Below the pieces are notes generated by a model. It had not been told where the DNA came from and searched no databases. It saw only the letters and a program-made list of their open reading frames with translations. From JAFDBW01 sp963825575 (lineage in GTDB: Bacteria; Desulfobacterota; Desulfuromonadia; Desulfuromonadales; BM103), in the NCBI GenBank assembly GCA_963825575.1, contig CAWGUB010000030.1:49061-113060 (forward strand): 64,000 bases of DNA, read 5' to 3'. A program made the translations under genes and the position numbers. This document shows positions 17,680-25,624 of the stretch, in pieces. The stretch's first letter is position 1, and each line of letters opens with the position of its first letter.

Positions 17680-17997
17680 ATGCAAAAACTGGCCGTACTG
17701 ATTGTTGCACTTCTGTTTGTAAGTTCCAGTGTTGTCCTGGCCGTTCCGGCAAAGAAAACCATCACGTTCAGCGACAGCTCCATGGGCGTCGTGACTTTCG
17801 ACGGCACAATACACAAGGAAGCTGGCGCTAAATGCAAGGAATGCCACAACAGTGAGATGTTTCCGAAGATGAAACAGGGCACTGTCAGGATCACCATGGA
17901 CGACATCTACGCCGGCAAGCTTTGCGGCGTCTGTCATAACGGCAAGCGCGCTTTCGATGCCAAGAGCAACTGCGCCAGGTGTCACGTCAAGCCATAA
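17680..17997 (+). CDS. Triheme c7-type cytochrome, periplasmic
   Basis: 105 residues with a signal peptide (MQKLAVLIVALLFVSSSVVLA). Three CxxCH haem sites follow: CKECH (about 51), CGVCH (about 85) and CARCH (about 99). Upstream histidines such as TIHKEAG are the likely distal ligands. Size and pattern match the cytochrome c7 family that carries electrons across the periplasm in Desulfuromonadales. AAGGAGGAAAC lies before the ATG. It is transcribed alone and followed by a strong terminator. Confidence 0.93.
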   Translation: MQKLAVLIVALLFVSSSVVLAVPAKKTITFSDSSMGVVTFDGTIHKEAGAKCKECHNSEMFPKMKQGTVRITMDDIYAGKLCGVCHNGKRAFDAKSNCARCHVKP

Positions 17998-18021
17998 TCC
18001 CAGGCGCCCTGCGGAAAAGTA

Positions 18022-18056
18022 AAAAACGCCCGCCGATTGATCCGGCGGGCGTTTTT
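18022..18056 (+). terminator. Rho-independent terminator of the cytochrome gene
   Basis: AAAAACGCCCGCCG, loop ATTGATCC, GGCGGGCGTTTTT. A perfect GC-rich stem ending in a T run, 25 bases after the stop codon. Confidence 0.92.
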
Positions 18057-18204
18057 ATGCATCAGGGCACTCAAAACACCACCCCGACTCAAGCAATTTG
18101 ACCCGCTGCCACTGCTGGAACAATCACTGAGACACTTCGCTCTAAGTAAATTTGCACCCGCTTGGGAACATTGAGCCTTTCCTCCTGCTCAGGGGTTTGA
18201 TATA

Positions 18205-18286
18205 TTGGCTATCCGCAAAGGCAAAATCAGGGGAACTTGATGACGCAAAGCTACGGGTCCTTCATGCAGGATAGCCGGGTTGCAAG
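18205..18286 (+). promoter_or_regulatory. GEMM-I class riboswitch (c-di-GMP or cAMP-GMP)
   Basis: The core matches the GEMM-I consensus. GCAAAGGCAAAA on the 5' side is followed by a hairpin ATCAG-GGGAA-CTTGAT with a GNRA-like loop. Then come the invariant GACGCAAAGC, a second helix (GCTA...TAGC with TCCT...AGGA), and GCCGGGTTGC closing with the 5' GCAA. In Vibrio Vc2 numbering the base aligned to position 20 is G, the residue linked to c-di-GMP rather than cAMP-GMP preference. That alignment is by eye. It sits 100 bases upstream of a PilZ-domain gene. Confidence 0.9.
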
Positions 18287-18307
18287 GAGACAGATTAAGC
18301 GTTGATA

Positions 18308-18345
18308 ACAAGCCATCCGAATCGCATTGGGTGGCTTGTTCTGTC
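18308..18345 (+). terminator. Candidate riboswitch expression platform
   Basis: ACAAGCCATCC and GGGTGGCTTGT form an 11-bp stem just downstream of the GEMM aptamer, followed by a weak U-rich stretch (TTCTGTCCGTTTTA). It is placed where a ligand-controlled terminator would be. The U-run is poor, so translation or RNA-stability control is also possible. Confidence 0.6.
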
Positions 18346-18385
18346 CGTTTTAGAATAGAGAGAAACCGGGAGATTTATTAGGCCA

Positions 18386-18874
18386 ATGTTGACTTCAGGA
18401 CAATCAGGAAACGTGCGCAGGAAAAGCTCCATGGAGCGGATTGTATTTGAAACGACTGTCCAATATGAACCCTCGCGTGAAGGTAAACTTTCTGATCTTT
18501 CTCGAGATGTGAGTGAAGGCGGCCTCTACCTTAAGACCAAATATCCATTAGATACCGATGAAACCCTGACACTCTCATTTTCTATCCCAAAGCGAGAGCA
18601 AGAGATTTCAATCTCGTGCAAGGCAAGGGTCGCATGGACAAATTTTGATATAAATCGTCTTAAACCCGATTATCCTTCGGGTGTAGGTTTGCAGTTCCTG
18701 GATCTTCCATGTGAAGGCTCGACGGCACTGTCAACGTTTATTGATGCATATAATGAGAGCAAAAAGATGAATGTGGTTTGTGCTTGGTGTGGCAAATATT
18801 TAGGTCTGCGCAAAGGACCGTTTGGCACGACAAGTCATGGTATCTGCAGTCAGTGTCGTGAAAAGCTTGATTAA
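18386..18874 (+). CDS. PilZ-domain protein with C-terminal zinc-ribbon-like tail
   Basis: 162 residues. The PilZ signature for c-di-GMP is present: VRRKSSMER (RxxxR type, about 10-18) and DVSEGGLYL (DxSxxG type, about 41-49). A beta-barrel of usual length follows to about 125. The C-terminal 40 residues hold CAWCGKYLG and CSQCREKL, two CxxC pairs that likely bind zinc. It lies behind the GEMM riboswitch, so both its expression and its protein product may read a cyclic dinucleotide. Target unknown. Confidence 0.85.
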   Translation: MLTSGQSGNVRRKSSMERIVFETTVQYEPSREGKLSDLSRDVSEGGLYLKTKYPLDTDETLTLSFSIPKREQEISISCKARVAWTNFDINRLKPDYPSGVGLQFLDLPCEGSTALSTFIDAYNESKKMNVVCAWCGKYLGLRKGPFGTTSHGICSQCREKLD

Positions 18875-18987
18875 GTTTTTGCATCTTATCGCTGCTGCTT
18901 ACAGACCCCCTGTCTTCAAGACCCGACAAAGTTCAATAAAGCATCAAAAGGGCATACCGCAAACGGCTTCAATTGTGTGAGATATCT

Positions 18988-19923
18988 ATGACCGGGCCAG
19001 TCTATACAGAAGAACAGGCTTTTAAGCCACATGTCTGGGCTATTGGCGGAGGCAAAGGCGGAGTCGGCAAGTCTGCCCTCACGACCGGTATTGCCATGAC
19101 TTTGGCGAGCCAGGGCCGGCGCTGCATTATGATCGATGCCGATCTTGGCGGAGCCAATCTGCATACCTTTCTAGGCATGTCGCCCCCCAAACACACGATC
19201 AGCGACCTGTTCCGTGACCCTGATAAAAACCTGCAGGATATTCTTCTGGCCACCCCCCTTTCCAATCTCAGTTTAATCAGCGGCGCTCGGGCTATGCTCA
19301 ACGTGGCCAACCTGAAACACCTGCAGAAGATGAAGTTGATCAGGCAGCTTTTTTCTCTGGAGGCCGATTATATCTTTATTGATCTTGGCGCGGGGAGTTC
19401 CTTTAATGTGCTCGATTTTTTCATTGCCGCGCACAATGGTTTGATGGTCGTCACACCGACCCCGACCGCAATCGAAAATACATACCACTTCCTGAGAGCA
19501 GCTTATTTTCGCAAATTGCGTCAAGTTATTCGAGACCTCAATGTAGAAGGCCTGTTGGATGCTTCTTTAGATGAAAAAGGGAAGAGTGGCATTCGCTCGC
19601 CGCGAGATCTTATGGCTTTACTCCGGCGCCGTGATCCAAGGGCCGGAGAACAGATTGACCAGGCGATGATATCTTTCAATCCGAGCTTGATTGTCAACCA
19701 GGTGCAGCGGCATGAAGATCGCAATCTCGGTAAAGAGATTGCGATTGCCTGCAAGGGTTTTTTAGGTATCAATGTAACAGTGGCTGGTGCTGTCCGCGCC
19801 GATGAGCAAGTATTGATGTCTCTCAATTCACGCCGGCCTGTTTTGTCTATGTTTCCGCAAAGCTCCTTTGCCGAAGACGTCCGGCGGATCGTACGACAAA
19901 TGGGGCTGGTAACGGAGATGTGA
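18988..19923 (+). CDS. MinD/ParA-family ATPase (FlhG-like)
   Basis: 311 residues. Deviant Walker A GGGKGGVGKS (about 20-29), switch region MIDADLGGANLHTFLG and FIDLGAGSSFNVLDFF are characteristic of the MinD/FlhG group. A non-canonical insert (about 175-225) contains DLMALLRRRDP. No amphipathic C-terminal helix like that of MinD is evident. Start at 18988 (ATG) is preferred over a TTG five codons earlier. It is followed one base later by the HTH gene, so the two are co-expressed. Role in cell positioning or motility is inference. Confidence 0.85.
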   Translation: MTGPVYTEEQAFKPHVWAIGGGKGGVGKSALTTGIAMTLASQGRRCIMIDADLGGANLHTFLGMSPPKHTISDLFRDPDKNLQDILLATPLSNLSLISGARAMLNVANLKHLQKMKLIRQLFSLEADYIFIDLGAGSSFNVLDFFIAAHNGLMVVTPTPTAIENTYHFLRAAYFRKLRQVIRDLNVEGLLDASLDEKGKSGIRSPRDLMALLRRRDPRAGEQIDQAMISFNPSLIVNQVQRHEDRNLGKEIAIACKGFLGINVTVAGAVRADEQVLMSLNSRRPVLSMFPQSSFAEDVRRIVRQMGLVTEM

Positions 19924-19924
19924 G

Positions 19925-20467
19925 ATGGTGGAAGAAAGTCTGCAGGCGAGTTATGATCTTTTTGGCCTGAGCGACGGGGCCAACATGGTCGAGGTGGAAA
20001 AAGCGTTTTGCGAGTTACGCAATCTGTACAGTGAAGAGTCTCTGGCAACCTACTCTTTGTTGGATGATGCCGAACGGCAGGAGAAGCTCGAATCGTTGCA
20101 AGAAGCCTATGACCGGATTCTGCAATCGCACTACCCTCCGCCAAAAACCGTGGTGGATCCAGAAAAAGGAGCAGAACCGGTTGCAGCTGAGTCACAAAAA
20201 ATACGCATTGACGCAGATTTACAACAGATGCCCGGATTGTATCTTCAACAGTCTCGCAAGGCACTGGGCTTAAGCTTGCGAGATGTCGCGGAACGGACCA
20301 AAATCAGATCATCTTTTCTGCAGAGTATCGAAGAACAGCGGTTTGATTTTCTTCCGGCACCTGTTTACCTGCGGGGATTTTTAAGGGAATTCGCGCGAAT
20401 GGTTAATGTGCCCGATGCCGATGCTCTGATTGAGGCTTTTATGGCACAGCACGAGAGCAACAAATAG
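19925..20467 (+). CDS. HTH-domain protein with J-like N-terminal region
   Basis: 180 residues. Residues 8-65 look like a J-domain-derived helical module (SYDLFGLSDGANMVEVEKAF, then LDDAERQEKLESLQEAYDRIL) without an HPD. Residues 98-170 form a RodZ-type HTH (LYLQQSRKALGLSLRDVAERTKI ... YLRGFLREFARMVNV). No transmembrane helix follows, unlike RodZ. It starts one base after the stop of the MinD-like gene. The pair is probably a two-component polar or regulatory module; function unknown. Confidence 0.78.
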   Translation: MVEESLQASYDLFGLSDGANMVEVEKAFCELRNLYSEESLATYSLLDDAERQEKLESLQEAYDRILQSHYPPPKTVVDPEKGAEPVAAESQKIRIDADLQQMPGLYLQQSRKALGLSLRDVAERTKIRSSFLQSIEEQRFDFLPAPVYLRGFLREFARMVNVPDADALIEAFMAQHESNK

Positions 20468-20557
20468 ATTCACCTGGAAGGCCTTCCCACGTTGCTGGGT
20501 TGCAAACCTCCCCATTTTAGTACCAACTATTATGAGAAAAATCCATTGGTCTGCCCC

Positions 20558-20655
20558 CTACCCATAATTCAGACAGGCCAGTTTTAGAGATTCTGGGCTT
20601 TCCGAATGCTGTTCCATGAACTGCTCCGGTGTCAAATTCCCCAGTGACTTTTTGT
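20558..20655 (-). mobile_element. Remnant of an IS3-family transposase, C-terminal end
   Basis: On the minus strand a frame reads KKSLGNLTPEQFMEQ and ends at a stop at 20558. This is the conserved C-terminal end of IS3-family integrase-core transposases (SLgnLTPeeF). No catalytic DDE portion, orfA or clear terminal repeats are present nearby. The rest of the 342-base gap (20468-20809) shows no gene; its right part leads into the membrane-protein gene. Confidence 0.7.
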
Positions 20656-20809
20656 TCTCAGATCCGTTTCCGGGACACAGTAGTATCTCAGAATTATTGA
20701 GCCCTCCACAAAATCACGGCCACAGACAAGGCTCCTGTTCTTTTGACTCCTTGATATGAACTGAGGTAGATTTATGCTCCCTGTGAGAGATCAGTAACTG
20801 AGACAACGG

Positions 20810-21319
20810 ATGATAAGCAAAACCTGCAAGTACCATGAGAGCAACCCGTACAAACGGAGAGGCTTTTTATTGCCAACGATGGTAGCCAAAGGCATTGCCA
20901 TCGCCATGGGAACCTTTGTTGTCTTTATGATGGCAGCGACCCCTGCATGGGCGGTTCAAACACATGGTGGGCTAGAGGGTCTGGTTTCCCATCAAATCGG
21001 CCATCTCCTGTTTACCTTTGGGATGATATATCTGCTCTTCCGTCTTTACTCTGTGCGCCCGAAAGGAGTCGACTGGAGAGAGTTTAAAATCTTTCTTTGG
21101 TTGCTTATTGCATGGAATGTAGCAACCTTTTCAGGCCACTGGATGGATGAGTTCGTAGCCAAAGAAAAGTTCATCAAGGCTCATGGCCGCACCCTGGCTT
21201 TTACGATCGAAAATCTCCAGGACGCACTTTATTATCTCACCAGACTTGACCATTTAATTCTGATCCCATCTTTTGTTTTCTTACTGCTTGCTTTAAGAAA
21301 GTGGAGGATGGCGCAATGA
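20810..21319 (+). CDS. Small membrane protein paired with a sensor kinase
   Basis: 169 residues. A leader-like segment (about 24-48, ending ATPAWA) is followed by three hydrophobic helices (about 62-80, 98-115 and 145-163). His residues cluster at SHQIGHLL and GRT/DHLI. I do not recognise a family. The stop overlaps the next start in ATGA, so it is translationally coupled to the histidine kinase and may be its membrane partner. The first ATG (20810) is kept; an ATG at 20879 would leave just the leader and helices. Confidence 0.65.
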   Translation: MISKTCKYHESNPYKRRGFLLPTMVAKGIAIAMGTFVVFMMAATPAWAVQTHGGLEGLVSHQIGHLLFTFGMIYLLFRLYSVRPKGVDWREFKIFLWLLIAWNVATFSGHWMDEFVAKEKFIKAHGRTLAFTIENLQDALYYLTRLDHLILIPSFVFLLLALRKWRMAQ

Positions 21320-23166
21320 ATGTTCCATGGAGCCCTGTCATATTCCTAGATATTTCAGGTTCAGTCCTGATGCTGTTTATTTCCTGTTGGTGTGCAGCTC
21401 TCTCCTGGCAGTTGACCAAAAAAAGACCTGACGATGTTTTCCTTAACTACCTCTTCCTTTTCACTCTGGCCATCGTGTTTTTTGCAGTGTCCCGTTCCTT
21501 TGGGCACTTGATAAAACAAATATTGCTGCTGAACGACATGGAGGTCATATGGAAGGAGATTTCTCCCTTTAGCGGAGCAGTTAATTCCATAGCCTTTGTT
21601 GTTATCTTTGCTTTTGGCATCTCTTTCCATCGCTTTCAGAAAGTTCATACGGAAATTGAATATTACAAGAACAATCTGGAAGAGATGATAACGAAGCGCA
21701 CAGAAGAGCTCGAAAAATCCAAGAACACCCTAGAAAACATATTGAACAACTCCAATCCTATTAATATTACAGGGGTAAATTTTGATCTCTTGCAAGCCAA
21801 CGAAGCTTATTATTCATTCTGGCCTAGAATTGAAGGCCGCACAGCGACACTCAAATGCTATGAGTCACGGCCTGGAGCTTATTGCGATACTGATGATTGT
21901 CCTCTTAAACTGATCATTGAGGGGCATGAAGAAGTCACCCAGGAGGTTTCAAAGAATGTCAATGGATTGATCAAAGACTTTATTGTTACGGCAAGACCTT
22001 TTCGGGATGTTGATGGCCAATTAATCGGCATGGTTGAAAGCTTTCAGGACATAACCCTCCACAAACAGGCCGAAAAAGCAATGCGTGAGAGTGAGGATCG
22101 CTTCCGTAAAATCTTTGAGTCAAATCCAGATCCTGTCATCCTTGCTAAATTGGCAGACGGTCGAATTATTGATACCAACAAAGCATTCGAAGATGCGACC
22201 GGAATTTCGCGACGCGAAGCACTCGATCGTAATTCCAAAGAGCTCAACCTCTGGACCGATCAGGAGCAGAGGGAGCCATTCAGGAAGATGCTGCAGGACC
22301 ATGGTGAGATCAACAATTATGAGGCCACTTTTCGCGTGAGGGGCGGCCGGATCAAAACTGGTCTGGTTTCAGCCAGCGTCCTTAACGTCAACGATGAGCC
22401 GTGCATCCTGCTAGTCATTCGTGACATTACTTCTGAAAAAGCCGCAGAACAAGCCTTGATCGAGATGGACCGAATAAAGAGCGAGTTCATCTCGACCGCA
22501 GCCCACGAGCTGAGCACGCCGTTGAGCACGATGATGGGATACACCGAGTTCCTGCGTAGTCCTGAGGAGTTCGGTCACTTCACAGATGAGCAGAAACATG
22601 ATTTCATCAGCGAGATCTATGACAAGGGAGAAGCCCTAAGTCGCATCGTTAAAGACCTTCTGGATATCAGTCGCATAGAAAGAGGAGATCCAATCCCGCT
22701 GGTTTTGCAAGAGATTGATTTCATGGAAGTTCTCAGAAGAAAAGTTAAATCTTTCATGACCCACAATTCGAGTCACATTTTCCGCCTCGACCTACCCAGC
22801 AACGCCATAAAGCCTGTGCTTATGATAGACCGCCATCGAATTAACCAGGCTCTCGAAAACCTTTTGAGTAATGCGGTGAAGTATTCGCCTGAGGGTAAGG
22901 AGATCGTTATCATTGGCAGAGAGCAAAAAGCTGGATGGGAGGTCCGGATCGAAGATCAGGGGGTCGGAATGAATGCAGAACAGCGCAGTCGGATTTTTGA
23001 TAAGTTCTACCGGGTGGATGCATCGAACACAGCGATCAGCGGACTGGGTCTGGGGATGAGCATCGTCAAGCAGGTCATCGAGGCCCATGGCGGAAGCATT
23101 CGGATAGAGAGTGTCGAAGGGCAAGGAACGACAGTTATATTCAATCTGCCGTACGCTGCAGATTAA
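21316..23166 (+). CDS. Membrane PAS-domain sensor histidine kinase
   Basis: 616 residues. Three N-terminal helices (about 7-30, 42-65 and 82-102) are followed by a coiled coil, then two PAS domains (about 140-250 and 258-375). The kinase core has H-box AAHELSTPLSTMMGY, N-box NLLSNAVKYSPEG, DQGVGMN and GLGLGMSIV. The start at 21316 overlaps the upstream stop by ATGA. No response regulator is adjacent. The membrane part plus the coupled small membrane protein suggests that sensing is shared between the two. Confidence 0.88.
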   Translation: MNVPWSPVIFLDISGSVLMLFISCWCAALSWQLTKKRPDDVFLNYLFLFTLAIVFFAVSRSFGHLIKQILLLNDMEVIWKEISPFSGAVNSIAFVVIFAFGISFHRFQKVHTEIEYYKNNLEEMITKRTEELEKSKNTLENILNNSNPINITGVNFDLLQANEAYYSFWPRIEGRTATLKCYESRPGAYCDTDDCPLKLIIEGHEEVTQEVSKNVNGLIKDFIVTARPFRDVDGQLIGMVESFQDITLHKQAEKAMRESEDRFRKIFESNPDPVILAKLADGRIIDTNKAFEDATGISRREALDRNSKELNLWTDQEQREPFRKMLQDHGEINNYEATFRVRGGRIKTGLVSASVLNVNDEPCILLVIRDITSEKAAEQALIEMDRIKSEFISTAAHELSTPLSTMMGYTEFLRSPEEFGHFTDEQKHDFISEIYDKGEALSRIVKDLLDISRIERGDPIPLVLQEIDFMEVLRRKVKSFMTHNSSHIFRLDLPSNAIKPVLMIDRHRINQALENLLSNAVKYSPEGKEIVIIGREQKAGWEVRIEDQGVGMNAEQRSRIFDKFYRVDASNTAISGLGLGMSIVKQVIEAHGGSIRIESVEGQGTTVIFNLPYAAD

Positions 23167-23550
23167 GTAGTTCTCTATCACTGGCGAAGTGCATAAATTT
23201 TCGTGCGGCACTGGCTCGTGAGCAAGGGACGCTGGGTCGAAGCAGTCAGCCCACCCCTTCTTTACAGAAGAGCTAGCTTAGAGGTGAGCGTAGTGAGAGT
23301 GTCTTATTAATCATCCTGGATTGTTTTGACGGGCTCAGATTGGCAGGTTTGCGAAATTCTTACTACCCCTGACCTATAAAATAATGGCCGCCCAGAGTCG
23401 ATCCAGGTAGTCATTGTTTTTGTTGATTAAAGAGCGTCCTGAATTGCTCTATCAATAACAAGCCCGTTTTCGTCTCATAAGTCGTGGTGTTGACACATAT
23501 GGCTTCATGATCCAAGGGCTTGCTTGTAAGAACATAAATCTCAACGCCCT
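23167..23550. other. Intergenic region without recognisable gene
   Basis: No frame here resembles a known protein. A weak inverted word pair (GGCTTGCTTGTAAG near 23517) and AT-rich patches are present, but no convincing terminator or RNA fold. Confidence 0.4.
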
Positions 23551-23724
23551 CTAGTCATCCCCGTCAAACAAATCCAACTGATCAAAACGAAGCTTCTCCA
23601 CCTTGAAAGGCAACGGGAAATAACGCGGGCACTCGAGCAAAAGATTGTTCGCCGGCTGTTTACAGTGGCGTAGGCATTTAATACAGAGAGAGTTGATCGT
23701 TTTATCTTCCGGTGATGGCTTCAT
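23551..23724 (-). CDS. Small cysteine-rich protein downstream of selU
   Basis: 57 residues with CIKCLRHC (about 14-21) and a fourth Cys in LLLECPRYFPLP (about 31-42), a pattern suited to one metal ion. It ends acidic (DLFDGDD). It lies 66 bases after the selU stop on the same strand. I do not know a named family; the regular Cys spacing and co-orientation argue that it is real. The start at 23724 is one of two close ATGs. Confidence 0.55.
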   Translation of the reverse strand: MKPSPEDKTINSLCIKCLRHCKQPANNLLLECPRYFPLPFKVEKLRFDQLDLFDGDD

Positions 23725-23790
23725 GGTAGCGTCCATTCAGACTTTCCGCATGGAAACACTCTATCAGCAGGAGGCCAGAACAGTAAAGGT

Positions 23791-24846
23791 TTACTGCGCT
23801 GCAACACGATTATCCAATACGCTGGAGACAGCCGACTGAATACGCTCCAGGGCAGTCTCTTCTGGCTCGAGGTCGACTTCAATCCGCCGCTCCGGCAGGG
23901 TATGTTGATAGAGGGGGTCATAATAATTCTCCATCAGGTCGCTGACCAGTTCAGTCCACTTGCCCGCATCAAGCAATTCCAGGTAGCGTTTGACTGTCTT
24001 TTTGCCAAGCCTCTCCTTGAGAGATTTGATCGGTTCGGCAAAATTGGTCTTGAGGCTGTCGATCGCCGGGTAGTCAGCCAAAATATTTTTGACCCGGGTC
24101 GACAGATCCGTGTTCAGCCAGATCGACGTTTCAGCCTGCAAAGAATCATACAATCGCATCGGCAAAGCGACCCGACCGATATGACGGCTCTCCCCTTCTG
24201 CCAAGGCAAAAGCTTCTTTCGGGATCCTGCGCAACTCGTTCCAGACCAGCGCTTCAAACATTTTCTGGGTTGGCTGCGGCGGCAAACCGAGATTGCCAAA
24301 GGCACTGCCACGATGATTCGCCAACCCTTCAAGATCAATAACCGGAGCGCCGATTTCGGCCAGAAGATGCAGGTAATGAGTCTTGCCGACTCCGGTCAGC
24401 CCACGGAAAACTATCATGCGGCCCCACTGACCTTGCTCAAAGAAATCCAGGACATGCCTGCGAAAGCCTTTATGGCCACCCAACAACTGCCAGGCGGGAA
24501 TACCGGCAAGGTCCAGGAACTGGGTCAGAGCGAGACTGCGCATACCACCACGCCAGCAGAAGACAACCACGGGCAGGGAAGTGCCGGATTGGAGATCGGC
24601 TGCTTGCTCCACCATGGCCGGGATCTTGGGGGCAACCAGCACCACTCCGCGTCGTCTGGCCTCGGTTTTCCCGACCTGCTTGTAAAGCGTGCCGACTTCG
24701 TCGCGCTCTGCATCATCAAGAATCGGTATGTTGATCGCACCCGGGATGGTCGCCTCGGCAAACTCTGCCGGGCTGCGCGCGTCAATCAGCACCGCGCCCC
24801 TATCACGCAGGACCAATGTTTTTTCAAGGTTTACCGTCGTTGACAT
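23791..24846 (-). CDS. selU: tRNA 2-selenouridine synthase
   Basis: 351 residues (also called MnmH/YbbB). An N-terminal rhodanese domain carries the catalytic Cys in VVFCWRGGMRS (about 92-102). A P-loop ATPase-like domain follows with GLTGVGKTH (about 149-157). The enzyme replaces sulfur by selenium at the wobble 2-thiouridine of tRNA-Lys, Glu and Gln, using selenophosphate. The choice of ATG at 24846 rests on GAGAG upstream. Its presence implies that the cell makes selenophosphate; selD is not in the window. Confidence 0.94.
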   Translation of the reverse strand: MSTTVNLEKTLVLRDRGAVLIDARSPAEFAEATIPGAINIPILDDAERDEVGTLYKQVGKTEARRRGVVLVAPKIPAMVEQAADLQSGTSLPVVVFCWRGGMRSLALTQFLDLAGIPAWQLLGGHKGFRRHVLDFFEQGQWGRMIVFRGLTGVGKTHYLHLLAEIGAPVIDLEGLANHRGSAFGNLGLPPQPTQKMFEALVWNELRRIPKEAFALAEGESRHIGRVALPMRLYDSLQAETSIWLNTDLSTRVKNILADYPAIDSLKTNFAEPIKSLKERLGKKTVKRYLELLDAGKWTELVSDLMENYYDPLYQHTLPERRIEVDLEPEETALERIQSAVSSVLDNRVAAQ

Positions 24847-24928
24847 CACCAATAACTCTCAGTGACAGTGGTTATACTCCATTAAGGAGTCCAACGGCAA
24901 GCGGCAGCACCTGTATCTCGGGAAAAGG

Positions 24929-24957
24929 TTGACAAGGTCACTTGCTTCCGGTAGTTT
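24929..24957 (+). promoter_or_regulatory. Sigma-70-type promoter of the initiator tRNA
   Basis: TTGACA at 24929-24934, 17-base spacer, TAGTTT at 24952-24957, with the tRNA beginning 11 bases later. Confidence 0.7.
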
Positions 24958-24968
24958 GGCGTCTTCGT

Positions 24969-25045
<77 letters not shown>

Positions 25046-25092
25046 ATAAAATCTAGGGGAGGGGCATACTTGCCTGTGCCCCTTTTTGTTTT

Positions 25093-25539
25093 ATGCCTTT
25101 CAACATCCAATATTGCAAAAATGGCTTCTACTGGATCAAATACAGTGGGAGTGTTGACCTTGCCCTGAGATTCAAGGCATTGCTGGCCGTCGAAGAGGCC
25201 TCAAAACAGATTCCCATCAAGGGCAACATCATAGATTTCAGAGACGCGGACCTGGCCTGTTCATTTTCCCAGCAATACCAATTTGCAGCCAAGGCAACGA
25301 ACCAGTCCGGACACCGTGGCAAGAAAGCGGCATACCTTTTAGATAACATCAAATCAGCGCCGGTAGAGATCCTGCAACTTGCCATGAACAACCGGGGAAT
25401 CGATACACGGCTGTTCACTGACGAGCAGGAGGCGATCACCTGGCTGACAAATTGTTGCTGCCAGTCGTGTTCCGCATACAGAAAAGACTCGTGCCTGGTC
25501 GCGGGCAGCAAACCTTTGTATCTGGCCACCACCTGCTGA
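25093..25539 (+). CDS. SpoIIAA/STAS-like small protein, function unknown
   Basis: 148 residues. The layout of a beta-strand (YCKNGFYWIKYSGSV), a helix (LRFKALLAVEEASKQ), GNIIDFRDADL, and later RGKKAAYLLD and EQEAITWL resembles SpoIIAA-like STAS folds. The C-terminal tail has four cysteines (CCCQSC then CL/C). Similarity is only of fold-type pattern. It follows the tRNA and ends before a bidirectional terminator. Confidence 0.6.
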   Translation: MPFNIQYCKNGFYWIKYSGSVDLALRFKALLAVEEASKQIPIKGNIIDFRDADLACSFSQQYQFAAKATNQSGHRGKKAAYLLDNIKSAPVEILQLAMNNRGIDTRLFTDEQEAITWLTNCCCQSCSAYRKDSCLVAGSKPLYLATTC

Positions 25540-25570
25540 TCGATCTGATTCCATCTGTTTATGAACGAAT

Positions 25571-25600
25571 AAAGGGCCTTGCCGTCGGCAAGGCCCTTTA
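25571..25600 (+). terminator. Bidirectional Rho-independent terminator
   Basis: AAAGGGCCTTGCC, loop GTC, GGCAAGGCCCTTT. A perfect 13-bp stem with A/T ends between two convergent genes (SpoIIAA-like and CBS). Confidence 0.93.
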
Positions 25601-25624
25601 TATTAATCATTTGTTCAAAGAAAA

